NCBI GenBank assembly: GCA_947492575.1 | Contig: CANLNK010000001.1 | Location: 248,001-312,000 of the forward strand | DNA length: 64,000 nt | Source of the DNA: an uncultured Thalassotalea sp. | GTDB taxonomy: Bacteria > Pseudomonadota > Gammaproteobacteria > Enterobacterales > Alteromonadaceae | Direction of reading: 5' to 3' | Shown here: positions 44,876 to 53,785 of the stretch, piece after piece | Layout of the letters: each line of letters starts with the position of its first letter | Position numbering within the stretch: position 1 is the stretch's first letter | Program-made: the position numbers and the translations under genes | The notes under the pieces: model-generated | Told to the model about the DNA's origin: nothing | Seen by the model: only the letters and a program-made list of their open reading frames with translations | The model's database searches: none

Positions 44876-46426
44876 ATGGTTAATGCAGTGCAATCAATTA
44901 CTATTGTCGGCGGTGGCTCATCAGGTTGGATGACCGCTTTATATTTGAATCGTTTATATAACCAAGATGGTAAAACGGTTGATATCACGGTAATTGAAAG
45001 TAAGGACATTGGTATTATCGGTGTCGGTGAAGCCACTGTTCACAGTATACGTTTCTTCTTTGCTGCAATGGGGTTGGACGAAAATGAGCTCCTGAAAGAA
45101 ACCAACGCGACTTTAAAAACAGGCATTATGTTCAACAACTGGATGAAGCCAGTTGATGGACAAATGCATCAGTATTTTCATCCGTTTGAACATGTACAAA
45201 TAGGGCCAGGGCTCGATATTGCCAGTCGTTGGTTGCTCAGTGAACGCAAAAATAGTGAGCGCTTTGACCAAGGCGCATCATTATCTGCGCACTTAATGCA
45301 ATATAACCACAGCCCTAAAACAGCGAACACGCGTCAATACGAAGGGGTCGTGCCATATGGTTACCATTTAGATGCAACCTTGATGTCACGCTTTTTGCGT
45401 AAAAAAGCTGTCGAGGCAGGTGTCACCCATATTGAAGCGACGGTAAGCGATGTTGTTGTTAAAGATGGCAATATTGATGCGATAGTGACAGAAAAAGGTC
45501 GTCATCAAGCCAACGTGTTTATCGATAGTACAGGCTTTAAAGGGCTATTGATTAACGCGCTAAAAGACAACAATTGGCAATCGTTTGAAGAAGCCCTTCC
45601 TTGCAACAAAGCGGTTGCGATGCAAGTTGCCTACGATGACGAGCAAGCGCCGAATCCATACACTACTGCAACAGCATTGGAAAATGGCTGGGCATGGCAG
45701 ATAGACTTAGTGAATCGCCGTGGAACAGGTTATGTTTACGATGGTAATCGCATTAGCAAAGCCGAAGCAGAAGAAGCGCTTGCCAAGCACAATGGTGAAA
45801 ACGCCACAATTCTCAAAACCGTTCATTTAGATATGCAGGTGGGTTGCCGAAAAGAGTTTTGGGTAGGTAACTGTATTGCCATCGGTTTATCTGGCGGTTT
45901 CATTGAGCCGCTCGAGTCGACAGGCTTGCATATCATCAATATTGGCGCACGTTTGTTAGCGACGCATTTATCCAGCAAGGATGTTCCTCAATCGGTGAGA
46001 GACTCATATAACCGATTGATGAATGGTGCTTACCAAGATCTAAAACAGTTTATTGTTTTACATTACTGCCTTACAAATCGTGATGACACAGAATTTTGGC
46101 GCCAAGCGCAGCGCTCGGTAGATTATTGCCCTGAATTAAAAACAAATTTGTCTGTATGGCAGCATAAAGTGTGCGAGTACTTCGACTTAGCTGGCGGTTA
46201 TTCCACGACGTTTACTGACGAAAATTACCGCTTTATCCTGTACGGCATGCAACATTACCCTGAACTTAATATGTCGATAGACCAAGCGCAAAACGATGCG
46301 TTTTTCCAACGGCTGCAACGAAAGGCGATTCAAACAAAACAAAGTACGCTGTCACACCAGGATTTCTTACAGAGCCTACATAATATGCCGCTTAATGAAA
46401 TTGCCCAGTTATGGCGTGACAGATAA
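44876..46426 (+). CDS. Flavin-dependent tryptophan-halogenase-family protein 1
   Basis: 516 aa. N-terminal FAD-binding motif IVGGGSSGW (10-18), the GxGEA motif (49-54), the catalytic-Lys position kept as Lys81 (ATLKTGIMF) and the second conserved Trp motif as WAWQID, where halogenases have WxWxIP. Trp halogenases use reduced flavin, chloride/bromide and O2 to make HOCl and a Lys chloramine. Members linked to TonB receptors and sugar regulons are unproven as halogenases. The replaced Pro and the sugar-locus context suggest a different substrate. Probably cotranscribed with the next gene (41-nt gap). Confidence 0.78.
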   Translation: MVNAVQSITIVGGGSSGWMTALYLNRLYNQDGKTVDITVIESKDIGIIGVGEATVHSIRFFFAAMGLDENELLKETNATLKTGIMFNNWMKPVDGQMHQYFHPFEHVQIGPGLDIASRWLLSERKNSERFDQGASLSAHLMQYNHSPKTANTRQYEGVVPYGYHLDATLMSRFLRKKAVEAGVTHIEATVSDVVVKDGNIDAIVTEKGRHQANVFIDSTGFKGLLINALKDNNWQSFEEALPCNKAVAMQVAYDDEQAPNPYTTATALENGWAWQIDLVNRRGTGYVYDGNRISKAEAEEALAKHNGENATILKTVHLDMQVGCRKEFWVGNCIAIGLSGGFIEPLESTGLHIINIGARLLATHLSSKDVPQSVRDSYNRLMNGAYQDLKQFIVLHYCLTNRDDTEFWRQAQRSVDYCPELKTNLSVWQHKVCEYFDLAGGYSTTFTDENYRFILYGMQHYPELNMSIDQAQNDAFFQRLQRKAIQTKQSTLSHQDFLQSLHNMPLNEIAQLWRDR

Positions 46427-46467
46427 GCATCAAGTATTAGCTACCTATTAATTGTGAGGTAAACCTT

Positions 46468-48129
46468 ATGTCCGCAAGTCAACATACTAACAATGAATCA
46501 ATAAGGCAGGTTGTGATTGTTGGTGGCGGAACAGCTGGCTGGCTAGCGGCGAACCATTTAGCGAATAATTTAGCAACTAACACTCCTGAAGGCGTTAAAG
46601 TTACGCTCATCGAGTCACCTAATATTCCAACTGTCGGGGTAGGTGAGGGGACGGTGCCTATGATGCGTCAATCCCTACAAGCACTTGGTATTAGCGAAAC
46701 CGACTTTATACGCGAATGCGACGCAACTTTTAAACAGGGTATTAAATTTGTCGATTGGCTTCATAACCCCGTTGCTGGCAAGCCTGAGTATTATCATCAT
46801 ATTTTCGATTACCCACATATTCACGACGTTGATCTGACACCTTATTGGCTGAAGGCTCATCGAGCACAAACACAAGGTTCAGCATCAGCTGCAGGTATAA
46901 GTGAAAACCTACGTACTAGTTATGTCGACTACGTAGCTCTTCAAGGGAAAATTTGTGATGCTGGCTTAGCACCAAAGCAAATTACGACCCCTGAATATCA
47001 GGGTAATACTGCATATGCCTATCATCTCGATGCAGGTAAATTCTCAGGGTTACTGACTCGAAATGCGACAGAGCGCCTTGGTGTTAAACATGTGCTCGCT
47101 GAGGTAGTGAATGTCTTGCAAGCAGACAATGGCGACATTATTGCGGTAGAAACAGATACAGCGGGCACAATTGCTGGCGATCTTTTTATTGATTGTACTG
47201 GTTTCTCTGCACTACTAATCGGCGATAAATTGAATGTGCCTTTTATTGATAAGTCAGATGTACTGTTTGCAGACCATGCTGTGGTGATGCAAGTACCGTA
47301 TCAAGATCCACAAGCTGATATCGTTAGTCATACCGTTTCTACTGCACAACCTGCAGGTTGGATTTGGGATATCGGTCTACAGACCCGTCGAGGTGTTGGT
47401 CATGTCTATTCATCGAATCACACTAGCCATGAACAAGCCGAGCAAGCGCTGCGTAACTATGTTGAAGCTTCTAGTGCTCTGGGCAATAGAGCGGATAATG
47501 TTGGGACGATAAATATCCAAGACATCAATACTCGTGTCATCAAAATGAAAGTCGGCTATCGAGAAAAGTTTTGGCAAAACAACTGCGTTGCATTGGGTCT
47601 TTCACAGGGCTTTGTTGAGCCGCTTGAGGCAACAGGTTTACTTGTTTTTGATGTTACGGCAAAGATGCTGGCGGAGCAATTTCCAACGTGTCGAGCCGAA
47701 ATGCCACTAATCGCAAATTTATTTAACCAACGCATGCGAGAAAGTTGGGATAAAGTCATTGATTTTATTAAACTTCACTACTGTATTTCTAAACGAGACG
47801 ATAGTGACTTTTGGTTGGACAATCGATCGTCTACATCCATTCCCGATAGCTTACAAGAACGTCTTGAGCGCTGGCGTTATCAACCACCAACGAAGTATGA
47901 TTTCTTCAGTGGTGTTGAAATATTTAATCTCGAAAACTATTTGTATGTGCTGTACGGTATGCATTATCCGACAGCAAGTGGATTATTGAGTATTAAAACC
48001 AATCAGGTGACGCGGGCAGACGCTTATCGACAGTGGCTCGAACAACAAAGTGAGCAAGCTCTCAAACATCTTCCTAGCAATCGCGAGTTAATCAATAAAA
48101 TAAAGCAGTACGGTTTTAAAAAGCTTTAA
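46468..48129 (+). CDS. Flavin-dependent tryptophan-halogenase-family protein 2
   Basis: 553 aa paralogue of the preceding protein. FAD motif VIVGGGTAGWLAA (16-28), GVGEGTVP (57-64), catalytic-Lys equivalent Lys89 (ATFKQGIKF) and WIWDIG in place of WxWxIP. The body shares GYREKFW.NNCVALGLSQGFVEPLEATGL with its neighbour's GCRKEFWVGN...SGGFIEPLESTGL. Function unknown within the GlcNAc locus. Both paralogues keep Lys but have lost the Pro, so activity on tryptophan is doubtful. It is followed convergently by the TPR-sulfotransferase gene. Confidence 0.78.
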   Translation: MSASQHTNNESIRQVVIVGGGTAGWLAANHLANNLATNTPEGVKVTLIESPNIPTVGVGEGTVPMMRQSLQALGISETDFIRECDATFKQGIKFVDWLHNPVAGKPEYYHHIFDYPHIHDVDLTPYWLKAHRAQTQGSASAAGISENLRTSYVDYVALQGKICDAGLAPKQITTPEYQGNTAYAYHLDAGKFSGLLTRNATERLGVKHVLAEVVNVLQADNGDIIAVETDTAGTIAGDLFIDCTGFSALLIGDKLNVPFIDKSDVLFADHAVVMQVPYQDPQADIVSHTVSTAQPAGWIWDIGLQTRRGVGHVYSSNHTSHEQAEQALRNYVEASSALGNRADNVGTINIQDINTRVIKMKVGYREKFWQNNCVALGLSQGFVEPLEATGLLVFDVTAKMLAEQFPTCRAEMPLIANLFNQRMRESWDKVIDFIKLHYCISKRDDSDFWLDNRSSTSIPDSLQERLERWRYQPPTKYDFFSGVEIFNLENYLYVLYGMHYPTASGLLSIKTNQVTRADAYRQWLEQQSEQALKHLPSNRELINKIKQYGFKKL

Positions 48130-48162
48130 CACGTTTTTGTGAATCATAGCTTAGTCCATAGC

Positions 48163-49803
48163 TTAGTCGCTGAAGAAGCTGTCAGGCATAAATGCTCTAT
48201 AAGCTTGCCATTGCTGATGATAACGACTGGTTAACGGCTCTCTCACTTGAGCGCTAGATACGGTATGAACGGGCTGGTTGTTCTGATAAAAACCTAACAT
48301 CTCGGTTTGAAATTCAATGCCGATAAATTCACACAGTTGCTTAACCGTCACTTCTGGTTGCTCAATGAGTTGTTGATAGTCTAAAACAAATATCATTTCT
48401 TCCAGCACTGTTAGCCAATGATTCATTAGCGAGCGGTGGGCGTCAAACTGCACGGCCAAGTCATCTAAGTCAAAACTAAAAGTGTTGCCTTGCCCTAAAA
48501 TTTGCTGATAACAGCCCCAAATTGTATCTTGCTTGTTACGTTGGCAACAAATGACTTTTGCTTTAGGAAGCGCCTTGGCAATAATCCCAATTGCTTTGTA
48601 ATTAAGTGGCATTTTATCGGTTAGATAGTTGCCTTGCGCTAAAGGTTGGCATTTTTGTATATAGCGATGCCCGATATCTTGCCATTGTGAAGGTGCTAAT
48701 GTTTGAGCCCAAAAAGGAAAAGGCGTTTGCGATTTTTCAGCTGTATTTGATATCAAGACTTCTTGGCTTGCTTCAGCCAGATAAAATAATTCATCACCTG
48801 CGTTTATGTCTCTGTGGCTTGCTAATATTTGCTCGATTAAGGTGGTGCCAGAACGCGGCATACCGCAAATAAATAGCGACTTTTCACCAAGAGAGTTAAC
48901 AGCTTCTAGTGTATCGCTTTCCTCATCATGACCAGCTTTTAAGAAAGCGGCAGAGAAAATGTCTGAAATCGCTTGGTGCTCTTGTCTAACTGAGGATATT
49001 GCTTGCTGTTCTGCTGGCGATACGTAGCAATCAGCAAACAGTTTATTTCCGAGCGTTAGGTAGCTAAACGCAGTTTGATGATCTTGATTATTTTGATGGT
49101 AGCGAAATAGTGTGAAGCATGCGTAAGCACGGTTTTTTAAGCTATCGCCAGCCGGACGGTTTTCACTATTATTAGCACTATGATTAGCACTGTAATTAGC
49201 ACTGTAATTGGTGCCTTGTGAACCCTCAAGGTTAGCTAAACCCTCAAGGTTTGACAGTGCAGATGTTGATAGAGCTCGACTTAAATCACTTCTTAGCCAG
49301 TAACTTTCAGCATCATTTGGGCTAAGCGCAATACATATGTCGAGGTGCTTTAACGCCTTATCAAAGTGGCCCAATTCCTTTTCCATTGTAGCCAATAATC
49401 GCAACCAGCTCGGTTGTTTTGGATTGATCTCGACGGCATTTTCGAGTGAGTCTTTAGCGCATTCAGGGTTACGAAGGTATCTATTTGCTACAGCATTCGC
49501 ATAAAATGCATCAGCCCACTGACTTTTTTCGTCCTTTACATCAAATTTTTTGATTGCAACTTCACTCATTTCGAGCAAATTTGAATACTGCTTTCGCTGT
49601 AAATAAACATTAAATGCGAGCTGAAAAAAATGCTTTGCTTGATTGTGCTCTAGTGAGTTTTTGTCGACAATTTGTCGTAATATACCGTCAAAATTAGGGG
49701 AGTTATTGACTAAAATCTGTTTACACAAAATGAATGCTTGCTCAACCGTGTAAGCTTTTTGGTGTTGATTTATGGTCAGTGTTAGCAAGTTTTTATCAGT
49801 CAT
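48163..49803 (-). CDS. TPR-sulfotransferase fusion protein
   Basis: 546 aa. The N-terminal half has tetratricopeptide-like helices (NAVANRYLRNPECAKDSLENAVEINPKQPSWLRLLATMEKE and onward to about 175). A Ser/Asn-rich linker follows, then a sulfotransferase domain with the PAPS-binding P-loop GMPRSGTTLIEQIL (314-327) and the 3'-phosphate motif around VICCQRNK. Such fusions add sulfate to proteins or glycans. It sits between the halogenase genes and the hexosaminidase gene on the opposite strand, so it may act on a cell-surface glycan; that link is inference. Confidence 0.85.
   Translation of the reverse strand: MTDKNLLTLTINQHQKAYTVEQAFILCKQILVNNSPNFDGILRQIVDKNSLEHNQAKHFFQLAFNVYLQRKQYSNLLEMSEVAIKKFDVKDEKSQWADAFYANAVANRYLRNPECAKDSLENAVEINPKQPSWLRLLATMEKELGHFDKALKHLDICIALSPNDAESYWLRSDLSRALSTSALSNLEGLANLEGSQGTNYSANYSANHSANNSENRPAGDSLKNRAYACFTLFRYHQNNQDHQTAFSYLTLGNKLFADCYVSPAEQQAISSVRQEHQAISDIFSAAFLKAGHDEESDTLEAVNSLGEKSLFICGMPRSGTTLIEQILASHRDINAGDELFYLAEASQEVLISNTAEKSQTPFPFWAQTLAPSQWQDIGHRYIQKCQPLAQGNYLTDKMPLNYKAIGIIAKALPKAKVICCQRNKQDTIWGCYQQILGQGNTFSFDLDDLAVQFDAHRSLMNHWLTVLEEMIFVLDYQQLIEQPEVTVKQLCEFIGIEFQTEMLGFYQNNQPVHTVSSAQVREPLTSRYHQQWQAYRAFMPDSFFSD
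49171..49218. repeat. 12-bp tandem repeat in the sulfotransferase gene
   Basis: Four 12-bp units: ATTAGCACTATG, then two ATTAGCACTGTA, then diverged ATTGGTGCCTTG. In frame they code the SANY/SANH linker of the TPR-sulfotransferase. Unit number could change without breaking the frame. Confidence 0.8.
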
Positions 49804-49867
49804 TTATCTACTATAACTTTTCTATTTTTTGTTTTATTCCTTTTTAACATAAAAGAATGTTAATTTA

Positions 49868-49891
49868 ATTTTGACAGCGCTGTCAAAATTG
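49868..49891. promoter_or_regulatory. NagR box before the hexosaminidase gene
   Basis: Perfect 24-bp palindrome centred on GACAGCGCTGTC (49,874-49,885), extended by matching AATTTT / AAAATT arms. It lies 40 bp upstream of the hexosaminidase ATG and also between this gene and the divergent sulfotransferase gene. It shares the NagR consensus of the TonB receptor boxes. Confidence 0.85.
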
Positions 49892-49930
49892 GTATCTTAT
49901 AGTCATTGGTTAATTTATGTTGAGTGACAA

Positions 49931-52762
49931 ATGAACAATATTGTCGTTAAAAAGAATCTTATCAGTAGTGCAATTTTCGCAAGTTTGTTGCTCGCAGGCT
50001 GTGGCCAAAGTTCGAGTGAAACTGAAAGCACAGCAACTGAAAATAAAGTAGCCGTAACTGCAACTAAAAGCGCGGTAGAGAGCAAAGTAGAAGCTAGTGA
50101 AGAAGCTAAGTTAGCGCAGACGCAATTAATCTCTCGAGCGACTCAAGCTGATTTAGATAAGATTGCTGAAATGCTTGTTGTTCGTTACCAACAGAAAACC
50201 AACATTCCAACGGATAAGTGTGACCCAGATACAGCCGACGGTGCTTGTTTTGAAGTTGTACTTAACTTTACTGCACCTGATGCTATCTCAGTCGATGATT
50301 GGGCTATCTATTTTAGTCAAATATCGCCTGTACAATCTTATGAAAGTGATTGGGCGAGTATTACTCATATCAACGGCGATCTGCACAAGATTACGTTAAA
50401 AGAAGAGTTTGTTGGCTTTACTACAGGCGAAACTAAATCAATCACGTTTAGAGCAAATTTCTGGTCGTTATCCGAAACAGATGCACTACCAAACTACATC
50501 CTTGCTGGCGAGTCTGCTGAGCTTATGCCACGAGTGATAGCATCAACAAAAGTGCAAATCGACGCTGAAACAGGGTTAGAAATTTTGCCTTACGTTGTCC
50601 CTTACACTGATGAAACACGTCAGTTCAAGCGTACTCCAAATGACAAAACACAGTGGCTAACCGCAGAGAAATTGTTTGAACGTAACGAATCAATTAATGC
50701 CTGGGCAGAAGAAGAAGGCGCTGCATTTAATGTTGCATCACGTATCGTTCCATCACCTAAGCGAAGCACATTAACGGGCGGCTCTGTTGATCTCAGTAAA
50801 GGTCTGACAGTGAATTGGAAAATGTCAGATGAAGTTCGCCACGACGATGAAAGTATCGATGTAGCGCTTGCGCGTTTATCCTCACTTGGTGTTACATTCA
50901 GCGATGATGGCTTGCCACTTAACCTACGCCTGACCGTAGGGGAAGACAACCCTGCAAAAGATAGTCAAGAGAGGCTAGGTAGTTACACATTAAAGATAAC
51001 GTCGACAGGCATTGATGTATCGGCAGGTGATATGAGTGGCTTATTTTATGGCTTACAGTCTTTAGCTTCTATCAAGGTGCTAGATTCTAATAAACTGCCG
51101 CAAATGACGGTGACCGACGAGCCTCATTATGGTTTCCGTGGCTTACTTGTTGATGTAGCCCGTAATTTCCGCAGTAAAGCCTTTATTCTTGATTTGTTAG
51201 AGCAAATGGCTGCTTACAAGCTCAATAAATTGCATCTTCACCTTGGCGATGATGAAGGTTGGCGATTGGAAATTCCAAGCCTGCCTGAGCTTACCGAAGT
51301 GAGCAGCAAACGCTGTTTTGACCCTTCAGAAACTACTTGTCTGCTTCCGCAATTGGGCGCGGGTGTCGATGCCAGCAGTGAAGTCAACGGCTACTACTCG
51401 GTGGCTGATTACAAAGAGATTCTGGCAGCTGCAACGGCACGCCATATTCAAGTTATTCCATCGCTTGATATGCCTGGTCATTCTCGTGCCGCCGTAAAAG
51501 CAATGGAAGCTCGCTATCAAAAGTACATGGCATTAGAGCAAGAAGACAAAGCGTTGGAGTTTTTACTGCACGACCCGCTAGATAAAACGGTCTATTCATC
51601 GGTGCAGTATTACAACGACAATACGATTAACGTTTGTTTAGACTCGTCATACCGATTCATTGAGCGTGTAATGACAGATGTTAAAGCGATTCATGCTGAC
51701 GCTGGACAGCCCTTAACTCGCTACCATATAGGTGCAGATGAAACTGCTGGTGCTTGGCTAGACTCTCCAGCTTGTCAGACTTTTTTAGCTGAGCACGATG
51801 CTGAAATTGCCAGTGCAAAAGAGTTAGGTGCTTATTTTGTCGAACGTGTCGCCAACATGTTGGCTGATTTAGGTATTGAAGCGGCTGCATGGATTGATGG
51901 CTTAGAACATACAAATCCTGATAATATGCCGGCGGTTATTCAAGCGAATGCATGGCATCCACTGGCATGGGAAGGGCATAAGTCAGCCCATAAACTGGCA
52001 AATTACAATTGGCAAATTGTTGTCTCAAGTCCAGATGTCACTTATTTCGACTTCCCATACGAAGCGGATCCAAAGGAGCATGGGTACTATTGGGCGTCAC
52101 GACAAATCAATAGCCAAAAACTATTTAACTTCATGCCAGATAACCTACCTGCAAATGCAGAGTGGATGCTAGATCGCGAAGATAATCCATATGTGGCTGA
52201 TGATCGTGTGTTGAAGGATAAATCGGGTAAACTTGCATCCGCGCCACTAAATCAAGGGATTACATTCCTTGGCTTGCAAGGACAGCTTTGGAGTGAAAAC
52301 ACGCGTACAGACAATACCGCCGAATACAAATTATTCCCTCGCTTACTTGCGTTAGCTGAACGTGCTTGGCATAGCCCAGTATGGGCCTTGCCATACGACT
52401 ATCAAGGCAAACGTTTTGATAAAGATAGCGGCCATATCTCAGCTCAGGCTTACCAGCAGCGAGATCAAGATTGGTATCGTTTCGCTTATACACTGGGACA
52501 TAAAGAATTAGCGAAATTGTCGCTAAGTAATGTGCATTACCGCTTACCGACGGTAGGCGGCAAAGTGATTGACGGTAAGTTGAATATCAACACTGCTTAC
52601 CCGGGTCTAGCTACAGAATACAAAGTTGACGATTCAGAGTGGCAACCATATCAAACACCTGTAGCAGTGAGTGGAAAAGTACTGATTCGCGCGACTGACT
52701 ACCAAGGACAACGTAAAGGACGGGCACTAGCGCTGGAAATGCCCACAGCAAATGGGCAATAG
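49931..52762 (+). CDS. GH20 beta-N-acetylhexosaminidase lipoprotein (chitobiase)
   Basis: 943 aa. Lipoprotein signal (LLLAGCGQS, mature Cys about 24). Chitobiase N-terminal CHB_HEX domain (about 75-200), GH20b beta/alpha domain, then the GH20 barrel with catalytic Asp603-Glu604 in YHIGADETAG and QLWSENTR further on, and a C-terminal CHB_HEX_C domain. It releases GlcNAc from chitobiose/chitooligosaccharides in the periplasm. First gene after the NagR box; an 87-nt gap separates it from nagK. Confidence 0.9.
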   Translation: MNNIVVKKNLISSAIFASLLLAGCGQSSSETESTATENKVAVTATKSAVESKVEASEEAKLAQTQLISRATQADLDKIAEMLVVRYQQKTNIPTDKCDPDTADGACFEVVLNFTAPDAISVDDWAIYFSQISPVQSYESDWASITHINGDLHKITLKEEFVGFTTGETKSITFRANFWSLSETDALPNYILAGESAELMPRVIASTKVQIDAETGLEILPYVVPYTDETRQFKRTPNDKTQWLTAEKLFERNESINAWAEEEGAAFNVASRIVPSPKRSTLTGGSVDLSKGLTVNWKMSDEVRHDDESIDVALARLSSLGVTFSDDGLPLNLRLTVGEDNPAKDSQERLGSYTLKITSTGIDVSAGDMSGLFYGLQSLASIKVLDSNKLPQMTVTDEPHYGFRGLLVDVARNFRSKAFILDLLEQMAAYKLNKLHLHLGDDEGWRLEIPSLPELTEVSSKRCFDPSETTCLLPQLGAGVDASSEVNGYYSVADYKEILAAATARHIQVIPSLDMPGHSRAAVKAMEARYQKYMALEQEDKALEFLLHDPLDKTVYSSVQYYNDNTINVCLDSSYRFIERVMTDVKAIHADAGQPLTRYHIGADETAGAWLDSPACQTFLAEHDAEIASAKELGAYFVERVANMLADLGIEAAAWIDGLEHTNPDNMPAVIQANAWHPLAWEGHKSAHKLANYNWQIVVSSPDVTYFDFPYEADPKEHGYYWASRQINSQKLFNFMPDNLPANAEWMLDREDNPYVADDRVLKDKSGKLASAPLNQGITFLGLQGQLWSENTRTDNTAEYKLFPRLLALAERAWHSPVWALPYDYQGKRFDKDSGHISAQAYQQRDQDWYRFAYTLGHKELAKLSLSNVHYRLPTVGGKVIDGKLNINTAYPGLATEYKVDDSEWQPYQTPVAVSGKVLIRATDYQGQRKGRALALEMPTANGQ

Positions 52763-52849
52763 ATGGCCCTTATAAAAGAAGAATTAAATCATGCTTAAAC
52801 AAATTCTTAGAAAAAGTAGTGACAAAGCAATCAAGAAATTGGGGTTATT

Positions 52850-53737
52850 ATGCTAGACGATAGCAATAAAGTTCAGGGGCTATTTTTCGGCATAGACGGT
52901 GGCGGCACAAAGTGTAAAGCCATTTTAGTCAACGAACAGAATCATATTTTGGGTACTGGTATTTCGGGCCCTGCTAACCCATTGCACGGATTTGAGCAGG
53001 CGACTCAATCGATTACTGAATCGGCACGACTGGCATTAATCGATGCTGGTTACTCTGCGGATTTACTCGCTTCAATTCCCGCAGGTGTTGGTCTTGCAGG
53101 TGTCAACCTGCCTGTGCTCTTTGACCAAATGAAGAATTGGCAACATCCATTTAAAGACATGCATTTAGCCACCGATTTACTGATTGCTTGTTTAGGTGCT
53201 CACAACGGTCAGGATGGTGCGGTCATGATCACAGGTACTGGCTCATGTGGCTTCGTACACGTCGATGGAGTCTCTCAAATTGTCGGTGCTCATGGTTTTC
53301 CACATGGCGACAAAGGTAGTGGTGCATGGGTTGGACTTCAAGCGGCGAAGCAGGTGCTGTTATCACTGGATGAATTAGTCGAGCCGACGTTGTTAACTGA
53401 TGCTGTGTTGGGTCATTTAGCGGTTTCAAATGCCGTTGAGATGGTTGAGGCGATTGCGGGCAAGCCTGCCGCTTTCTACGCAAAAATGGCGGGGCTAGTA
53501 TTTGAAGCCGCACAAAAAGATGACCCAGTTGCGACTAACATCATTCAAGAAGGTGCCGACTACATTAGTCGTGTGGCGAAAAAGTTACTCACTAAGCAGC
53601 CACCTAATATCTCCCTCATTGGTGGACTAGGTCCGTTGATTACGCCTTGGCTTTCGCCAGACGTGCAGCAGCACCTTGCTCCACCAACTTTTCCACCAGA
53701 GATGGGCGCCGTTATTTTCGCTCGTCAGCAGGCTTAA
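52850..53737 (+). CDS. nagK: N-acetylglucosamine kinase, BadF/BcrA-family type
   Basis: 295 aa ASKHA-fold kinase with the first phosphate loop FGIDGGGTKCKAIL (about 11-24) and further glycine motifs (TGTGSCGFV and PHGDKGSGAWVGLQAA). Converts GlcNAc to GlcNAc-6-phosphate with ATP. It belongs to the type described in Shewanella GlcNAc operons (not the ROK NagK of E. coli). Gene order nagK-nagB-nagA is kept, with short gaps, so these form one operon behind the NagR box. Confidence 0.85.
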   Translation: MLDDSNKVQGLFFGIDGGGTKCKAILVNEQNHILGTGISGPANPLHGFEQATQSITESARLALIDAGYSADLLASIPAGVGLAGVNLPVLFDQMKNWQHPFKDMHLATDLLIACLGAHNGQDGAVMITGTGSCGFVHVDGVSQIVGAHGFPHGDKGSGAWVGLQAAKQVLLSLDELVEPTLLTDAVLGHLAVSNAVEMVEAIAGKPAAFYAKMAGLVFEAAQKDDPVATNIIQEGADYISRVAKKLLTKQPPNISLIGGLGPLITPWLSPDVQQHLAPPTFPPEMGAVIFARQQA

Positions 53738-53785
53738 CAATTAGCCAACTCGATTTATATGCAAGGTTTTAGTGAGAACAAGATA

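Noticed and set aside
52791-52856. 21-codon ORF before nagK with its own purine-rich site
   Set aside because: Too short and of no recognisable composition; its stop overlaps the nagK start, so at most a coupling leader. Not called as a gene.
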